NCBI GenBank assembly: GCA_001972305.1
Contig: BDDD01000892.1
Location: 69,710 to 133,709 of the forward strand
DNA: 64,000 bases
Direction: 5' to 3'
Source of the DNA: Cephalotus follicularis
Taxonomy: Eukaryota > Streptophyta > Magnoliopsida > Oxalidales > Cephalotaceae
Under the pieces are notes generated by a model, which did not search any database, was not told where the DNA came from, and saw only the letters and a list, made by a program, of their open reading frames with translations. Shown here piece after piece: positions 33,603-45,405 of this stretch. The translations under genes and the position numbers were made by a program. The stretch's first letter is position 1, and the number at the start of each line of letters is the position of its first letter.

Positions 33603-36257
33603 TGTAGCACCCCCGGACGGCGGGAGTCGTCACAGGTCATTATACAGAATCTATCATAACATAACATAACATATCTGAACATAAACATAACTTATCAGCC
33701 AAAAATGTGGCGGTCATAGCATAACTGAAAACTTAAAAACTTAACAATTTCTGAAAACTTAAATATATTCCAGTTCAAAACTAAAACATATGTATCTTAT
33801 TGTTCATGACCACTAAACAGAAAACATAACGGGATCACACTCCTAGGAATCCAAAATATAAGGTGGTCATCTCTCGTTCACACATTCCCCCACTGCTCCT
33901 GGTAACCTGCCGCATGGAAAACAAAAACGCGGCTGAGTAAACCTCAGTACGCATAAGGAAAGAAAAAGCAGTAAACGATAAGTTTAAAAGCAGTAATATT
34001 TCAATAAAATTCATAACAGAAATCTTAAGCAATTAAAAACATTTAAACATTCGTAAAGTCACATCTGTACTTTCATAAAATCCATATAACTTTCAAAACA
34101 TTTATGAAACATTTCAAAACATCATATCACAATTCATAAGTCATACTGAGCCACATACATATCACATATCATATATTTGGCAAGGGAGACGCTAATTCCA
34201 CATGCCCACTAGAATTGAAGTGTACGACACTACAAAAGTCAATTCTCACATATCACATATCATATACTAGAATCGATTCATACGCCTCTATCACATAGCG
34301 GATCCATAAATCCACCTCATGGGATTTATTCATAACACTCAGAGACGCCGTAGACTAATCACACCGCTACGGAAGTGTCATGTCCTCGTGCCAGGCCTAC
34401 GACATGCCTATGGTACGCCCCATAGGTGGGTACAATACTCAGTATTCAATCATTTAGAAAACATCACTTTAAAACACATAGTTATGCCTTCTCAAAACAT
34501 ATTTGAAAATCGTTCATAATGATATCATATCATACATTTCATTGTCAAAACATCAACTCATTTATTTTTTGTGATGAAGAGATGATCATTTCATAACATA
34601 TCATAACGTATCGTAGCATAAAAATAAAGTCAGGAACATTTAAATTCATAAAATGTCAAAAACAACTTTATTTCTGAAACATACCATAAAACATAACCAA
34701 GTCCATAAAATGAAGAAACATAGAATAAAACTAATTTTAGTTCGATAAAAACCAGATAGGCAAAGAACGATAGAAATCCGTACCTTATGCGTTCACAAAA
34801 GCACTTACGGATAGATGATTTAAATCAACCTCCCCTTGAAGCACAACAATCTAAAAGACACCCAAAACCATTCATATAAGGGTCTAAGAAACATTAGAGA
34901 CATTAAACAGAGTTATTACAGTGTTTAGAAAAGACCCGGATTGATTCGGAGAACAAACGGATCATAACAGTTGAAAACAGCAGTTTTTCTGGGCAAAACT
35001 GCCAGCTGTCACAGGGCTCCAGTTGGCTGTTTAACCTTGGCAGCCGACTGTTCAACAGGGCCAGCTGACTACTCAACAGAAACAGCCGACTGCTTTCATA
35101 TGGCAGCCGACTGCTCAACCAAACCAGCCGACTATTCAAAAAAAAAGCCAGCTGTTCTAGACGACAGAACAACAGAAATTCGACATTTCTATGCAAGAAC
35201 TTGTCCAAACATGTCTAACATGATACCAGAGGCTTAAACGCATATACGTATGACATTGTATGGTGTTTAGACAAAGTAAAAACACAGAATTATGATGATC
35301 ATAGGACCAGTGGCTATAATCAAAGAAGAACGAAGTGAACTCTAATCACATGCCTACACTTTATGATTTAATTTTACTGTCAAAAGTCATATTCAGTTGT
35401 TAAGATCACATTACAACCTGTCTATGATGTTTAAAACATACTGACAGACTTAGGAACACAATGACAAAACACAATAAGACAGGAATTCAAAACTTAAAGG
35501 ACACTAAGAACAAAACGAAAGACAAAGTAAATAAACCATTACAGTGAAATCACTAACCTGCAATGATTATCCAGAATCCAGAAACACAGCAAGAATACCA
35601 CAGTTAACTTACTAACCGGCCATACACAGGAGACCAAAGAGAACCAAACAAAGAGATACATAAACATGCTTAACAAAACAGAGGATTTCAACCCAAAAGA
35701 ACAACCAAAGGAATTGAGATTACCTCTATAGACTGATGAAACGATTCCACAGCAGATTAACACAGGCTTAACAGTGCAAACTTCGGCAGTGACACTTGCA
35801 GAAAAGAGAGGCAACATTTAAAAGGCAATGTTTCTCACCAAAAGGAAAAAGGAAGACAAAAATCTGATCAAAAAGGAAGAAGAGAGGATTTCAGGGAATG
35901 AGAAAGGAAGAAGAGATTACAACCGTGTGAATTCATGAGGGGAGGGAGAGGATTACGGGAGAAGAGAGGAAGAAAAGGAAAGAAAGAAGGAGGAAATAAA
36001 AGGAAAAGAAATAATAGAAATTTAAAAAAAATAAAAGAAGAGTAAGTTGTTTTAATAAAATAAGTTGGATTAAAATAAAATAAAAGCCCAAACCCAACAT
36101 TGCATATCCAAAAAATTCAGGCTAGTATCAGTTAGCCCAAATCACATAGGCCCAAAACAAAAGGCAACCGGGCTTTAAAATTAAACAAAATTAAAAAGCC
36201 TGAAAACAAACACATAAAAAAGTCCGTAAAACACATACGAACAGACAGGGTATTACA
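33603..36257 (-). repeat. Left (3') LTR of the chromovirus (2655 bp)
   Basis: TG...CA with the polypurine tract at its right. Contains the palindrome array at 35000-35160. Open frames within it (for example near 34900-35240 and 35540-35820) have no family match and reflect repeat composition. Confidence 0.9.
35000..35160. repeat. GTCGAC-type palindrome array in chromovirus LTR
   Basis: About eight copies, mostly GCAGCCGACTGTTC and CAGCTGACTACTC forms, spaced about 20 bp. Repeated in the partner LTR at about 42255-42420, where one copy reads CAGTCGACTGC. Confidence 0.85.
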
Positions 36258-36329
36258 TCCACCCCCACTAAAAAAAAGATTTCATCCCGAAATCACAACA
36301 TACACATACCTCAAGCAAACAAGTGCGGA

Positions 36330-36850
36330 TATTGCTCCCGAATATGCTCCTCAATCTACCAAGTGGCCTCACGTTCGGGATGATTCTTCCACAGCACTTT
36401 TACAAAAAAAACGGTCTTGCTACATGTCACTCGTTCCTGTCGATCCATAATAGCCTCGGCCTCCTCGTCACAAGATAGATCTTCCAGAATACTATCCAAC
36501 AGATACTGAACCACATGTAGGGGATGATACTGATAACCCCTCAAAAGAGACACGTGGAACACATTATGGACGTGTGCTAACTGCGGAGGCAAAGCTAAAT
36601 GATAAGCAACCGCGCCTACCTTCTCCAGAACTTCGAAAGGTTCAATAAACCGTGGACTCAACTTTCCCTTCAGCCCAAAACGTTGGACTCCTTTCCAAGG
36701 TGAAACTTTCAAGGACACATGTTCCCCTACCTTAAACTCCAAGTCCCTCCGATGTCTGTCCACATAACTCTTCTGTAGAGATTGAGCTGCTTTCAATCTC
36801 TCCCTTGCTATTGCCACTTTCTCCGTAGTGATCTGCACTAGCTCGGGTCC
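36330..36850 (-). pseudogene. Integrase C-terminus and chromodomain of the chromovirus
   Basis: Reverse translation shows [19 protein letters not shown] and [18 protein letters not shown] (the GPY/F-type integrase end; family [14 protein letters not shown]), then [15 protein letters not shown] and a chromodomain ([13 protein letters not shown]). Plant chromodomains of this group steer integration to marked chromatin. Confidence 0.9.
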
Positions 36851-36859
36851 CTCGATAAC

Positions 36860-37570
36860 TCACTCTCCAACCTCATCCCAACATGTCGGAGCTCGACACT
36901 TCCTCCCATAAAGAGCTTCAAATGGAGCCATACCGATACTAGCGTGCCAACTGTTATTGTAGGCAAACTCTACCAAGCTCAAATATTCATCCCAGTTCCC
37001 AGTCCACTCCAAAGTACAAGACCTCAACATATCCTCCAAGGTCTGGATGGTCCTTTCCGTTTGCCCATCTGTCTGTGGATGGAAAGCCGTACTATAACTG
37101 AGCCTAGTATCCCAAGCTTTCTGAAACCCTTTCCAAAACTGTGAAGTGAAACGAGGATCCCTGTCCGAAACAATGGATACCGGAGTCCCGTGTAGTCTCA
37201 CTATCTCCTGCTGAAACACCTCAGCCAAACGATCAACAGAGAAGTCCTCTCGGATAGCCAAGAAGTGAGCCGATTTAGTCAATCGATCCACTACTACCCA
37301 GATAGCATCGTTCCTTCTGAAAGTTCTCGACAAACCCGTAACAAAGTCCATCGAAATGCTCTCCCATTTCCAAACTGGAACTTCCAAGGGCTGTAGCAAA
37401 TCACTAGCACGCTGGTGTTCAATCTTTACTTGCTGACAGATCAAACACTTCCCAACATACTCCGCTACATCCCTTTTCATTCCATTCCACCAGAAGTTCT
37501 TCTTCAAGTCCCTATACATTTTCGTAGAACCCGGATGTATAGAAAATGGAGAACTGTGTGCCTCTGACAA
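36860..37570 (-). pseudogene. Integrase of the chromovirus
   Basis: HHCC zinc finger ([19 protein letters not shown], with KCLICQQVK), then the catalytic core SISMDFVTGLSR, VVVDRLTKSAHFLAI, IVSDRDPRFTSQFWK and TAFHPQTDGQTERTIQTLED, carrying the D, D and E positions. Family: Gypsy rve integrase. Confidence 0.95.
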
Positions 37571-37599
37571 AACAACATCTCTGATAGAAGAATCTGACT

Positions 37600-38363
37600 A
37601 CATTCATTGCAGCAACACAACCTTCAGAACCCCGAATATACAGATGCAAATCAATCCGCTCCATATCAGCTATCAACTGCGGCTGAGTAAGCAAAGCCGC
37701 TACACTCCCAGAACACTTCCGACTAAGAGCATCAGCTACCACATTTGCTTTACCAGGATGGTACTGAATGTTCAGATCATAGTCTTTCAGAAGTTCTAAC
37801 CACCTTCTTTGACTCATGTTCAACTCTTTCTGCGTAAAGATGTACTTGAGACTCTTATGATCGGTAAAGACGTCACAAGTTTCTCCATACAAGTAGTGCC
37901 TCCAAATCTTCAACGCAAACACTACCGCTGCCAACTCGAGATCATGTGTAGGATAATTCACTTTGTAAGGTTTCAACTGTCTCAAAGCATAAGCTATCAC
38001 ATGACCTTGTTGCATCAGAACACACCCCAAACCCTTCTTAGAAGCATCACTGTATATCTGGTATCCACCCGACCAGGATGGTAAACGAAGAATTGGTGCT
38101 GACGCAAGACCCTTCTTCAATTTCTCGAAGCTTGCTTCTCGCTCCTCATTCCATTCAAACTTCGCTCCCTTCCTCATAAGCTGAGTTAGTGGTAAGGCTA
38201 TAGAGGAAAAGCCTTTCACAAACCGCCTATAATATCCAGCCAAACCCAAGAAACTCCTAACCTCCGTCACTGTGGTAGGTCTCAGCCATTTAGTAATAGC
38301 CTCAACTTTAGCAGGATCCACACAGATACCTTCAGCTATAACCACATGACCCAAAAATGCCAC
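37600..38363 (-). pseudogene. RNase H region of the chromovirus
   Basis: Reverse translation includes [20 protein letters not shown] and [20 protein letters not shown] (RT connection), [54 protein letters not shown] and [10 protein letters not shown], which together define Gypsy RNase H. Confidence 0.95.
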
Positions 38364-38369
38364 CTGTTC

Positions 38370-39725
38370 CTACCAGAACTCACACTTTGAAAACTTCGCG
38401 TATAACTGATTCTTCCTCAGAATACTCAACACTACACGAAGCTGTTCTTCATGTTCTTCCTTCGACTTGGAATACACAAGGATGTCATCTATGAATACAC
38501 TCACAAACTTGTCCAAGTACTCATGAAACACCCTATTCATCAGATCCATGAAGACTGTCGGTGCATTAGTTAGTCCGAACGGCATCACCAGAAACTCATA
38601 ATGCCCATACAGAGTACAGAAAGCAGTTTTAGGCACATCTTCGTCCTTTATACGAAGCTGATGATATCCCGATCTCAAATCGATCTTAGAGAAATACCGA
38701 GCACCTTGGAGTTGATCAAACAAGTCATCAATCCTAGGTAGAGGGTATTTATTCTGAATAGTAATCTGATTCAACTCTCTGTAGTCTATGCATAGTCTCA
38801 TAGACCCGTCTTTCTTCTTCACTAAAAGAACCGGAGCACCCCACGATGAAACACTAGGCCGAATGAAACCCCGATCCAACAGCTCTTGTAACTGTTCCTT
38901 CAACTCTTGCAGTTCCAACGGTGCCATCCTGTAAGGTGCCTTAGATAAAGGTGCCACCCCAGGAATGAGTTTGATGGTAAACTCCACTTCCCGTTGCGGT
39001 GGCAAACCCAGTAACTCCTCCGGAAACACATCAGAAAATTCTCTAACCACAGCATAGTCTTCAAGGCGAGGCTCAACCTTTGAGACATCCTTCACAACAG
39101 CTAAGAAACCTTCAGCGCCCTTAGCCACCAATTTCTGAGCCTTTAGAGCAGATATAACCTTCACTTCTTTTCTCGGTCGTGAACCCTGATAAATAAACTC
39201 AGGTCTATTCACATCCCCAAACAGAACCCTCCGAGCATAGCAGTCGATCGTAGCCCGATGACGATCCAACCAGTTCATTCCCAGAATCATATCGAAGTCA
39301 TACATATCGATAGGCAAAAGATCCGCATCACGAATCCGGTCATCGAAAACAAGAGGACAAGCATAAAAACACTCAACTATCACAACAGATGTACCCGTAG
39401 GGGTCGAAAGAACCAAAACTGGATCAAGCAACTGTGAAGACATCCCAAGATGCCGAACAAAAGACCTCGCTACAACCGAGTGGGTCGATCCAGTATCATA
39501 TAAAACATAAGCCCTACGGTTACCAACAGAAATAAAGCCCGAAAGAGTACCTGGTGCATTAGCAGCCTGCTGAGTCGTGATAGCAAAGACACGACCTCCC
39601 ATATTGCGCTGTCCATGATCTGCATTGTTCCCTTTCCTTTCCTTCACATGAGGGTCAGGACAATCCTTCACAAAATTCCCTTTCTGACCACGTACAAACC
39701 AAGCCCCAATAGCCTTGTAGCACAC
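38370..39725 (-). pseudogene. Protease and reverse transcriptase of the chromovirus
   Basis: Protease motif [16 protein letters not shown] near 39460-39510. RT motifs follow: [71 protein letters not shown], and the catalytic FIDDILVYS near 38460-38490. All are typical of plant Ty3/Gypsy. Confidence 0.95.
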
Positions 39726-39749
39726 TCCCAGAGGATGTTGTCTACCGCA

Positions 39750-40706
39750 AACATCACACTTGGCAATCTGGATATCCGCAGCTCCCTGTGTCTGCCTTTG
39801 ATCATTACCGGGCTGTTGCTGTCCCCAATTATCATTCCGCTTTCGTCGCTTGCCATTTCAATTCTTATTATTCTGTCCAAAACCTTACCCTTGAGAATCT
39901 CCTCTGTTTCTCTTTCTGTCACTTTCCTGACGAGCTGCCTGGAAATCTAACCTTTCCAGTTCTATGTTCTATGCCGCATTTGCCACTTCAGAAACATCAG
40001 TAAACCTGTTGTTGATCAGTTTACCCCGGAACTGATAGTGTAACTTCCACTTGAACTTCTCAGCCTACTCCAGTGCTGTCCCCGCCGCAGACCTAGCAAA
40101 ACCAGCAAGCCTAGTGGATCGGGTCAGAAACTCCGTGACCGACTCTCCATCCTTCTATCTGGTATTGATGAACTCCCTGGCATAAGCCTCCTTATCAGCA
40201 GCGGGAAAATATTGCTGATAAAAGACTTCGCAAAACTTCGACCAGGTCAAAGTCTCCTCATAGTTACCACCCTTAGCCAAACCCATAGCCTTACACCATT
40301 TCTGAGCATCACCCTCAAGCTTGTAAGTAGCTAACTTAACCTTCTGCTCGTCACTACAACCAAGCACATCAAAGATCTTATCCATGCGTGCAATCCAGTG
40401 CTCAGCCTCCACAGGAGTCACGGCTGAGCTGAAAGACTGCGGTCTCTGCTTATGGAACCGCTCTAGCCAGATATAAGTAGGAGTGTCAATCCTATCCCCA
40501 GCTTCTCTTCCCAACTGAACATCAACTGGAGCATCCTCTTCAGCAACTGGCTCCCTACGGCCTTGTTCCTGATTCTGCTGACTCATCACACGACGTACTT
40601 CCTGAGCGACTGCCTGACGCACTAACTCTTCCATAGTAGGCTCATATCTGACTTCCTGAGCCTCAACTAGTGCAGTCCTCTGAGCAGCGTTACTTGTACG
40701 TACCAT
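39750..40706 (-). pseudogene. Gag of the chromovirus
   Basis: Begins MVRTSNAAQRTALVEAQEVR. The retrotrans_gag core contains TPVEAEHWIARMDKIFDVLG, KVKLATYKLEGDAQKWC and FYQQYFPAADKEAYAREF. The downstream part is basic, as in the linker and knuckle region. The primer site lies about 160 bp upstream of the start. Confidence 0.9.
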
Positions 40707-40875
40707 CTACGAAAAGGCACTCAAAACATAAAACATCACAAAGAACAAAAACTGAAACAGAAAACATATCATAAGACCATAACGGAAAAGCCTAACCCAG
40801 TGTCTACCCAATCTCACAGGTCAAACCTAGTTAGGTCTTCTAAGGAAACAAAACCTATTCTCTGATGCCACAATT

Positions 40876-42898
40876 TGTAGCACCCCCGGACGGCGAGAGT
40901 CGTCACATGTCATAATATATAATCTATCATAACATAACATAACATATCTGAACGTAAACATAACTTATCAGCCAAAAACGTGGCGGCCATAGCATAACTG
41001 AAAACTTAAAAACTTAACAATTTCTGAAAACTTAAACATATTCCAGTTCAAAACTAAAACATATGTATATTATTGTTCATGACCACTAAACAGAAAACAT
41101 AACGGGATCATACTGCTAGGAATCCAAAATATAAGGTGGTCATCTCTCGTTCACACATTCCCCCGCTGCTCCTGGTAACCTGCCGCATAGAAAACAAAAA
41201 CGCGGCTGAGCAAACCTCAGTACGGATAAGGAAAGAAAAAGCAGTAAACGATAAGTTTAAAAGCAGTAAGATTTCAATAAAATTCATAACAGAAATCTTA
41301 AGCAATTAAAAACAATTAGACATTCGTAAAGTCACATTTGTACTTTCATAAAATCCATATAACTTTCGAAACATTTACAAAACATTTCAAAACATCATAT
41401 CACAATTCATAAGTCATACTGAGCCACATACATATCACATATCATATATTTGGAAAGGGAGGCGCTAATTCCATATGCCCACTAGAATTGAAGTGTACGG
41501 CACTACACAAGTCAATTCTCACATATCACATATCATATCACATATCATATACTAGAATCGATTCATACGTCTCTATCACATAGCGGATGCATAAATCCAC
41601 CTCATGGGATTTATTCATAACACTTAGAAACGCCGTAGACTAATCACACTACTACGGAAGTGTCATGTCCCCGTGCCAGGCCTACGACATGCCTATGGTA
41701 CGCCCCATAGATGGGTACAATACTCAGTATTCAATCATTTAGAAAACATCACTTTAAAACACATAATTATGCCTTCTCAAAACATATTTGTAAATCGTTC
41801 ATAATGCTATCATATCATACATTTCATTGTCAAAACATCAACTCATTTATTTTTCGTGATAAAGAGATGATCATTTCATAACATATCATAACGTATCGTA
41901 GCATAAAAATAAAGTCACGAACATTTAAATTCATAAAATGTCAAAAACAACTTTATTTCCGAAACATACCATAAAATATAACCAAGTCTATAAAACGAAG
42001 AAACATAGAATAAAACTGATTTTAGTTCGATAAAAACCAGATAGCCAAAAAACGATAGAAATCTGTACCTTATGCGTTCACAAAAGCACTTACGGATAGA
42101 TGATTTAAATCAAACTCGCCTTGAAGCACAACAATCTAAAAGACACCCAAAACCATTCATATAAGGGTCTAAGAAACATTAGAGACATTAAACAGACTTA
42201 TTATAGTGTTTAGAAAAGACCCGGATTGATTCGGAGAACAAACGGAGGGCAAAACAGTCAGCTGTCACAGGGCTCCAATTGGCTGTTTAACCTTGGCAGC
42301 CGACTGTTCAACAGGGCCAGCTGACTACTCAACAGAAACAGTCGACTGCTTTCATATGGCAGCCGACTGCTCAACCAAACCAGCCGACTGTTAAAAAAAA
42401 AAGCCAGCTGTTCTGGACGACAGAACAGCAGAAATTCGACATTTCTATGCAAGAACTTGTCCAAACATGTCTAACATGATACCAGAGGCTTAAACACATA
42501 TACGTATGACATTGTATGGTGTCTAGACAAAGTAAAAACACAGAATTATGATGATCATAGGACCAGTGGCTATAACCAAAGAAGAACGAAGTGAACTCTA
42601 ATCACATGCCTACACTTTATGATTCAATTTTACTGTCAAAAGTCATATTCAGTTGTTAAGATCACATTACAAAAAAAGAAGAGTAAGTTGTTTTAATAAA
42701 ATAAGTTGGATTAAAATAAAATAAAATCCCAAACCCAACATTGCATATCCAAAAAATTCAAGCTAGTATCAGTCAGCCCAAATCACATAGGCCAAAAACG
42801 AAGGGCAACCGGGCTTTAAAATTAAACAAAATTAAAAAGCCCGAAAACAAACACATAAAAAAGTTCGTAAAACACATACGAACAGACAGGGTATTACA
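40876..42898 (-). repeat. Right (5') LTR of the chromovirus (2023 bp)
   Basis: Same ends and order as the left LTR, shorter than its partner, followed by TGATT. Confidence 0.9.
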
Positions 42899-42903
42899 TG
42901 ATT

Positions 42904-44876
42904 CCTATCCTCATCCATTTGAAAAGACACTCTTTTCAATAGAACAATTTTTGGATACATAAGAATCAAGTCTCTATTGGAATTATTCATGCTAAACAAC
43001 TTTACCAAAGAATCTACGTTCATGGATTGGGATAATTCATATATTCTCATTGATCTATCTCTATAGATCTTTATTCATAGAATATGAAAATGTTTCTCCC
43101 ACATCCATTATGCAGAATTTCTTTGATAGTCAAACCTTAATTGACTGTTATATACTTATATCATTCTTAATGATTAGTATGTCTTCCATATAAAGCACTC
43201 GAAACGTTTCCACGCTCCCACTTACCTACTTGTACACACAATACTCATATTCATTATGATGAAATCAAACGATTTTATTATCTCATCACGATGAATATTC
43301 AGTCTTCCAGAAGCTTGTTTCAATCCATAAATGGAGTACTACAATTTACATACTTTATGCTCATTGACTTTTGATGTTAAACACTTGAATTGAGATATTC
43401 GAATGTTCCATCAATCTTACTATTAAGAAATATCGTTTTCACAACTATCTGCCATATTTATATAATCACATTATGTAATTATGGCAAATAATATCCGAAT
43501 GGATTTAAGCATGTCTAACTCATAGTTGTCTTGCTTTATAGGTCTCTATCTCTCAAATAACTCAGTCTTTCTATTAAAGACATATTTGCATCCAATGGGT
43601 TTAATCCCACTAGGTGCATTTACCAAAGTCAACACTTTGGTTAGAGAATATGGAATCCATTTTGGTATTCCAACTTCCCGTCATTTAGATTAGTCGATGT
43701 CAAACATCGTCTCTTCATAATATGAAGTATATCATCAATCATAAGACATACATCCAAGTCACCATCTATCAAAAATCGATATTTCTGCAATGCTCGATGT
43801 ATCCGTTATGATTAACAAAGATGATATGTATCTTGAGGTAATGATCTTTGAACTTCTTGCTCAACTCTTGACAAGTGAGTTCCTTGGACTTATTGTGTTT
43901 CCACCTCAGCTCTTACAACACTTGTAACTTGAAGTTATACAATTTTTGTACTATACGGAATAACTACGAAATTGGGTGGCATAACAACCTTTATCTTAAC
44001 ATTCTTAAGATTTTGTTGTTTCCACGTCACATCTCATATGGCGTGTTTGGTCACGGATTTTGTAGGAACTTGATTGAGTAGATATACGATCAATTCTAGA
44101 ACATAGCCTATAATAAAATTGGAAGATTCATGCAACTCATCATGAGTCATACCATATTTGATATAGTATAATTTCTTTTCAGACAAACAATTCGGTGGTA
44201 TTCCATGAGTCCACTATGAGAGAATCTCATTCTCCTTAAGACAATTAATGAATTCTTAGCTTAAGTATTTTATCTCATCGATCTAATCAAAGAGTATTTA
44301 TACTACTATTGCCTGTTTGTTTCTCTACTTCATTTTGAATTCCCTGAACGTTTCAAAGGATTCAAACTTATACTTCATCAAGTATATATACTCATGCCTA
44401 GAATAGTCATTGGTAAAAGTTTATGAAGTAAGAGTAACATTTCTTTGCATTTATTGTCATTGGTCTACATGCATCTATATGTATTAGGCCAAATGAATTA
44501 ACTACCCTATCTCCATTTCCACTAAATGGAGTATTGGTCATATTACTCATAAGATAGAATTGGTAGTTGAATTTGGTTCATAATCAAATAGATCAATATC
44601 TATTTCTATCAACTTATAAATTTTATCTTCATCAATAAGACCTAGCTATAAATGTCAAAAGTATAATTTATCTATGTTATCTGTTATGTTTAATACTTTT
44701 TTCTCAACATAACATAAGTGAGACATATCTTCGTAAGGTTTGTTGTTTAAAACTGTAAGGTAAACCTTACAATTTCTCTTCCAATGACCTTACTTTCCAA
44801 TATGGAAACACACGTCCTCCTATTGTGGTAGTGGCCTTCTTGACACCATCGTTTTCTTGCAAAGGCGCATAACTCT
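42904..44876 (-). pseudogene. Copia-M RT, integrase region and gag knuckle
   Basis: Resumes Copia-M. Reverse translation near 42905-43050 gives VKLFSMNNSNRDLILMYPKI and VLLKRVSFQMDED, a degenerate form of the Copia RT end. Near 44780-44830, CFHIGK followed by GHWKRNCK is a CCHC knuckle. Between them lies degenerate pol text without one long frame. Many breaks. Confidence 0.7.
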
Positions 44877-45400
44877 TGTCACGCCCGGGTTTTTTCACAA
44901 AATGTAATATTACAATTTTAATGTAATATTATTATGGAATTTATGAGAATAGTAAAATTCCCGATTTTGATTATGTTTTCCCTTTTATAAAGTTGAATTT
45001 CGAAAGAGGAATGATGGGAAATGTTCAAGGCATTACGCATTTAAGCCGTAATAATGTTGGCCAAAATGGCTAATAAAACCTATTTTTAATGCGCAACAAT
45101 AAAGCCATGTGTTCGCAATATTATTTCGATTAATTTGGCTACAATTTGGATAATTTATGTCGCGATTCGCAGAAAAATCGGGACCCAGACCTTAGTATTT
45201 TACCAGAAAATACTAAAGAGGAAGCAATGTTATAAGGGAGGGAGAGAGAGACACGGGCGCATCACGCGCCCGTGCAAGAAAGAAGGCAGCAGGGGCTTTG
45301 TGCGCCCGCACCGGAGAGAGAATGGGAGAGATGCAGGAGAGAACTCGGGAGAGAGAATGAGAGAGGACGTCGGAGCAAGCTACTGGACCGGGAGAGCACA
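44877..45400 (+). repeat. Left LTR of X, first piece
   Basis: TGTCACGCCCGGG start, closely similar to 57725-58245. Ends in GCACAGTGG where W1 begins. The five bases GTGGT (45401-45405) before W1 are the likely target duplication; GTGGT also spans 52297-52301. Confidence 0.85.
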
Positions 45401-45405
45401 GTGGT

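Larger units (their letters stand above)
33603..42898 (-). mobile_element. Chromovirus (Tekay/Del-like Gypsy), structurally full length, 9296 bp
   Basis: Minus-strand Ty3/Gypsy element with LTRs 33603-36257 and 40876-42898, both TGTAGCACCCCC...GTATTACA, and a perfect duplication TGATT (33598-33602 and 42899-42903). The primer site (reverse complement TGGCATCAGAG) is at about 40863-40873, and the polypurine tract (reverse complement of CCACCCCCACTAAAAAAAAG) lies next to 36257. Domain order: gag, protease, RT, RNase H, integrase, chromodomain. The LTRs differ by several percent and in length, so the insertion is older than Copia-B. Roughly half a dozen coding breaks. Confidence 0.95.
30113..44876 (-). 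mobile_element. Copia-M: minus-strand Copia element split by two insertions
   Basis: LTR 30113-31517, polypurine tract, then RNase H (31518-31847 and 33272-33602), RT, integrase region and a gag knuckle (42904-44876). It is interrupted by the Harbinger-like element at 31851 and the chromovirus at 33603, and ends where X begins. The right LTR is not seen. The RNase H text resembles the group with the motif QAKEPRSHQ. It is old: many breaks. Confidence 0.8.

Noticed and set aside
34971-35237. Cysteine-rich small protein-like frame
   Set aside because: Its spaced Cys and Ala-Asp words come from the palindrome array; similar frames appear at 53091-53307 and 10719-10951 from the same motif.
36944-37144. 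Plus-strand frames opposite the chromovirus integrase and RNase H
   Set aside because: They are antisense shadows of clear minus-strand pol domains.
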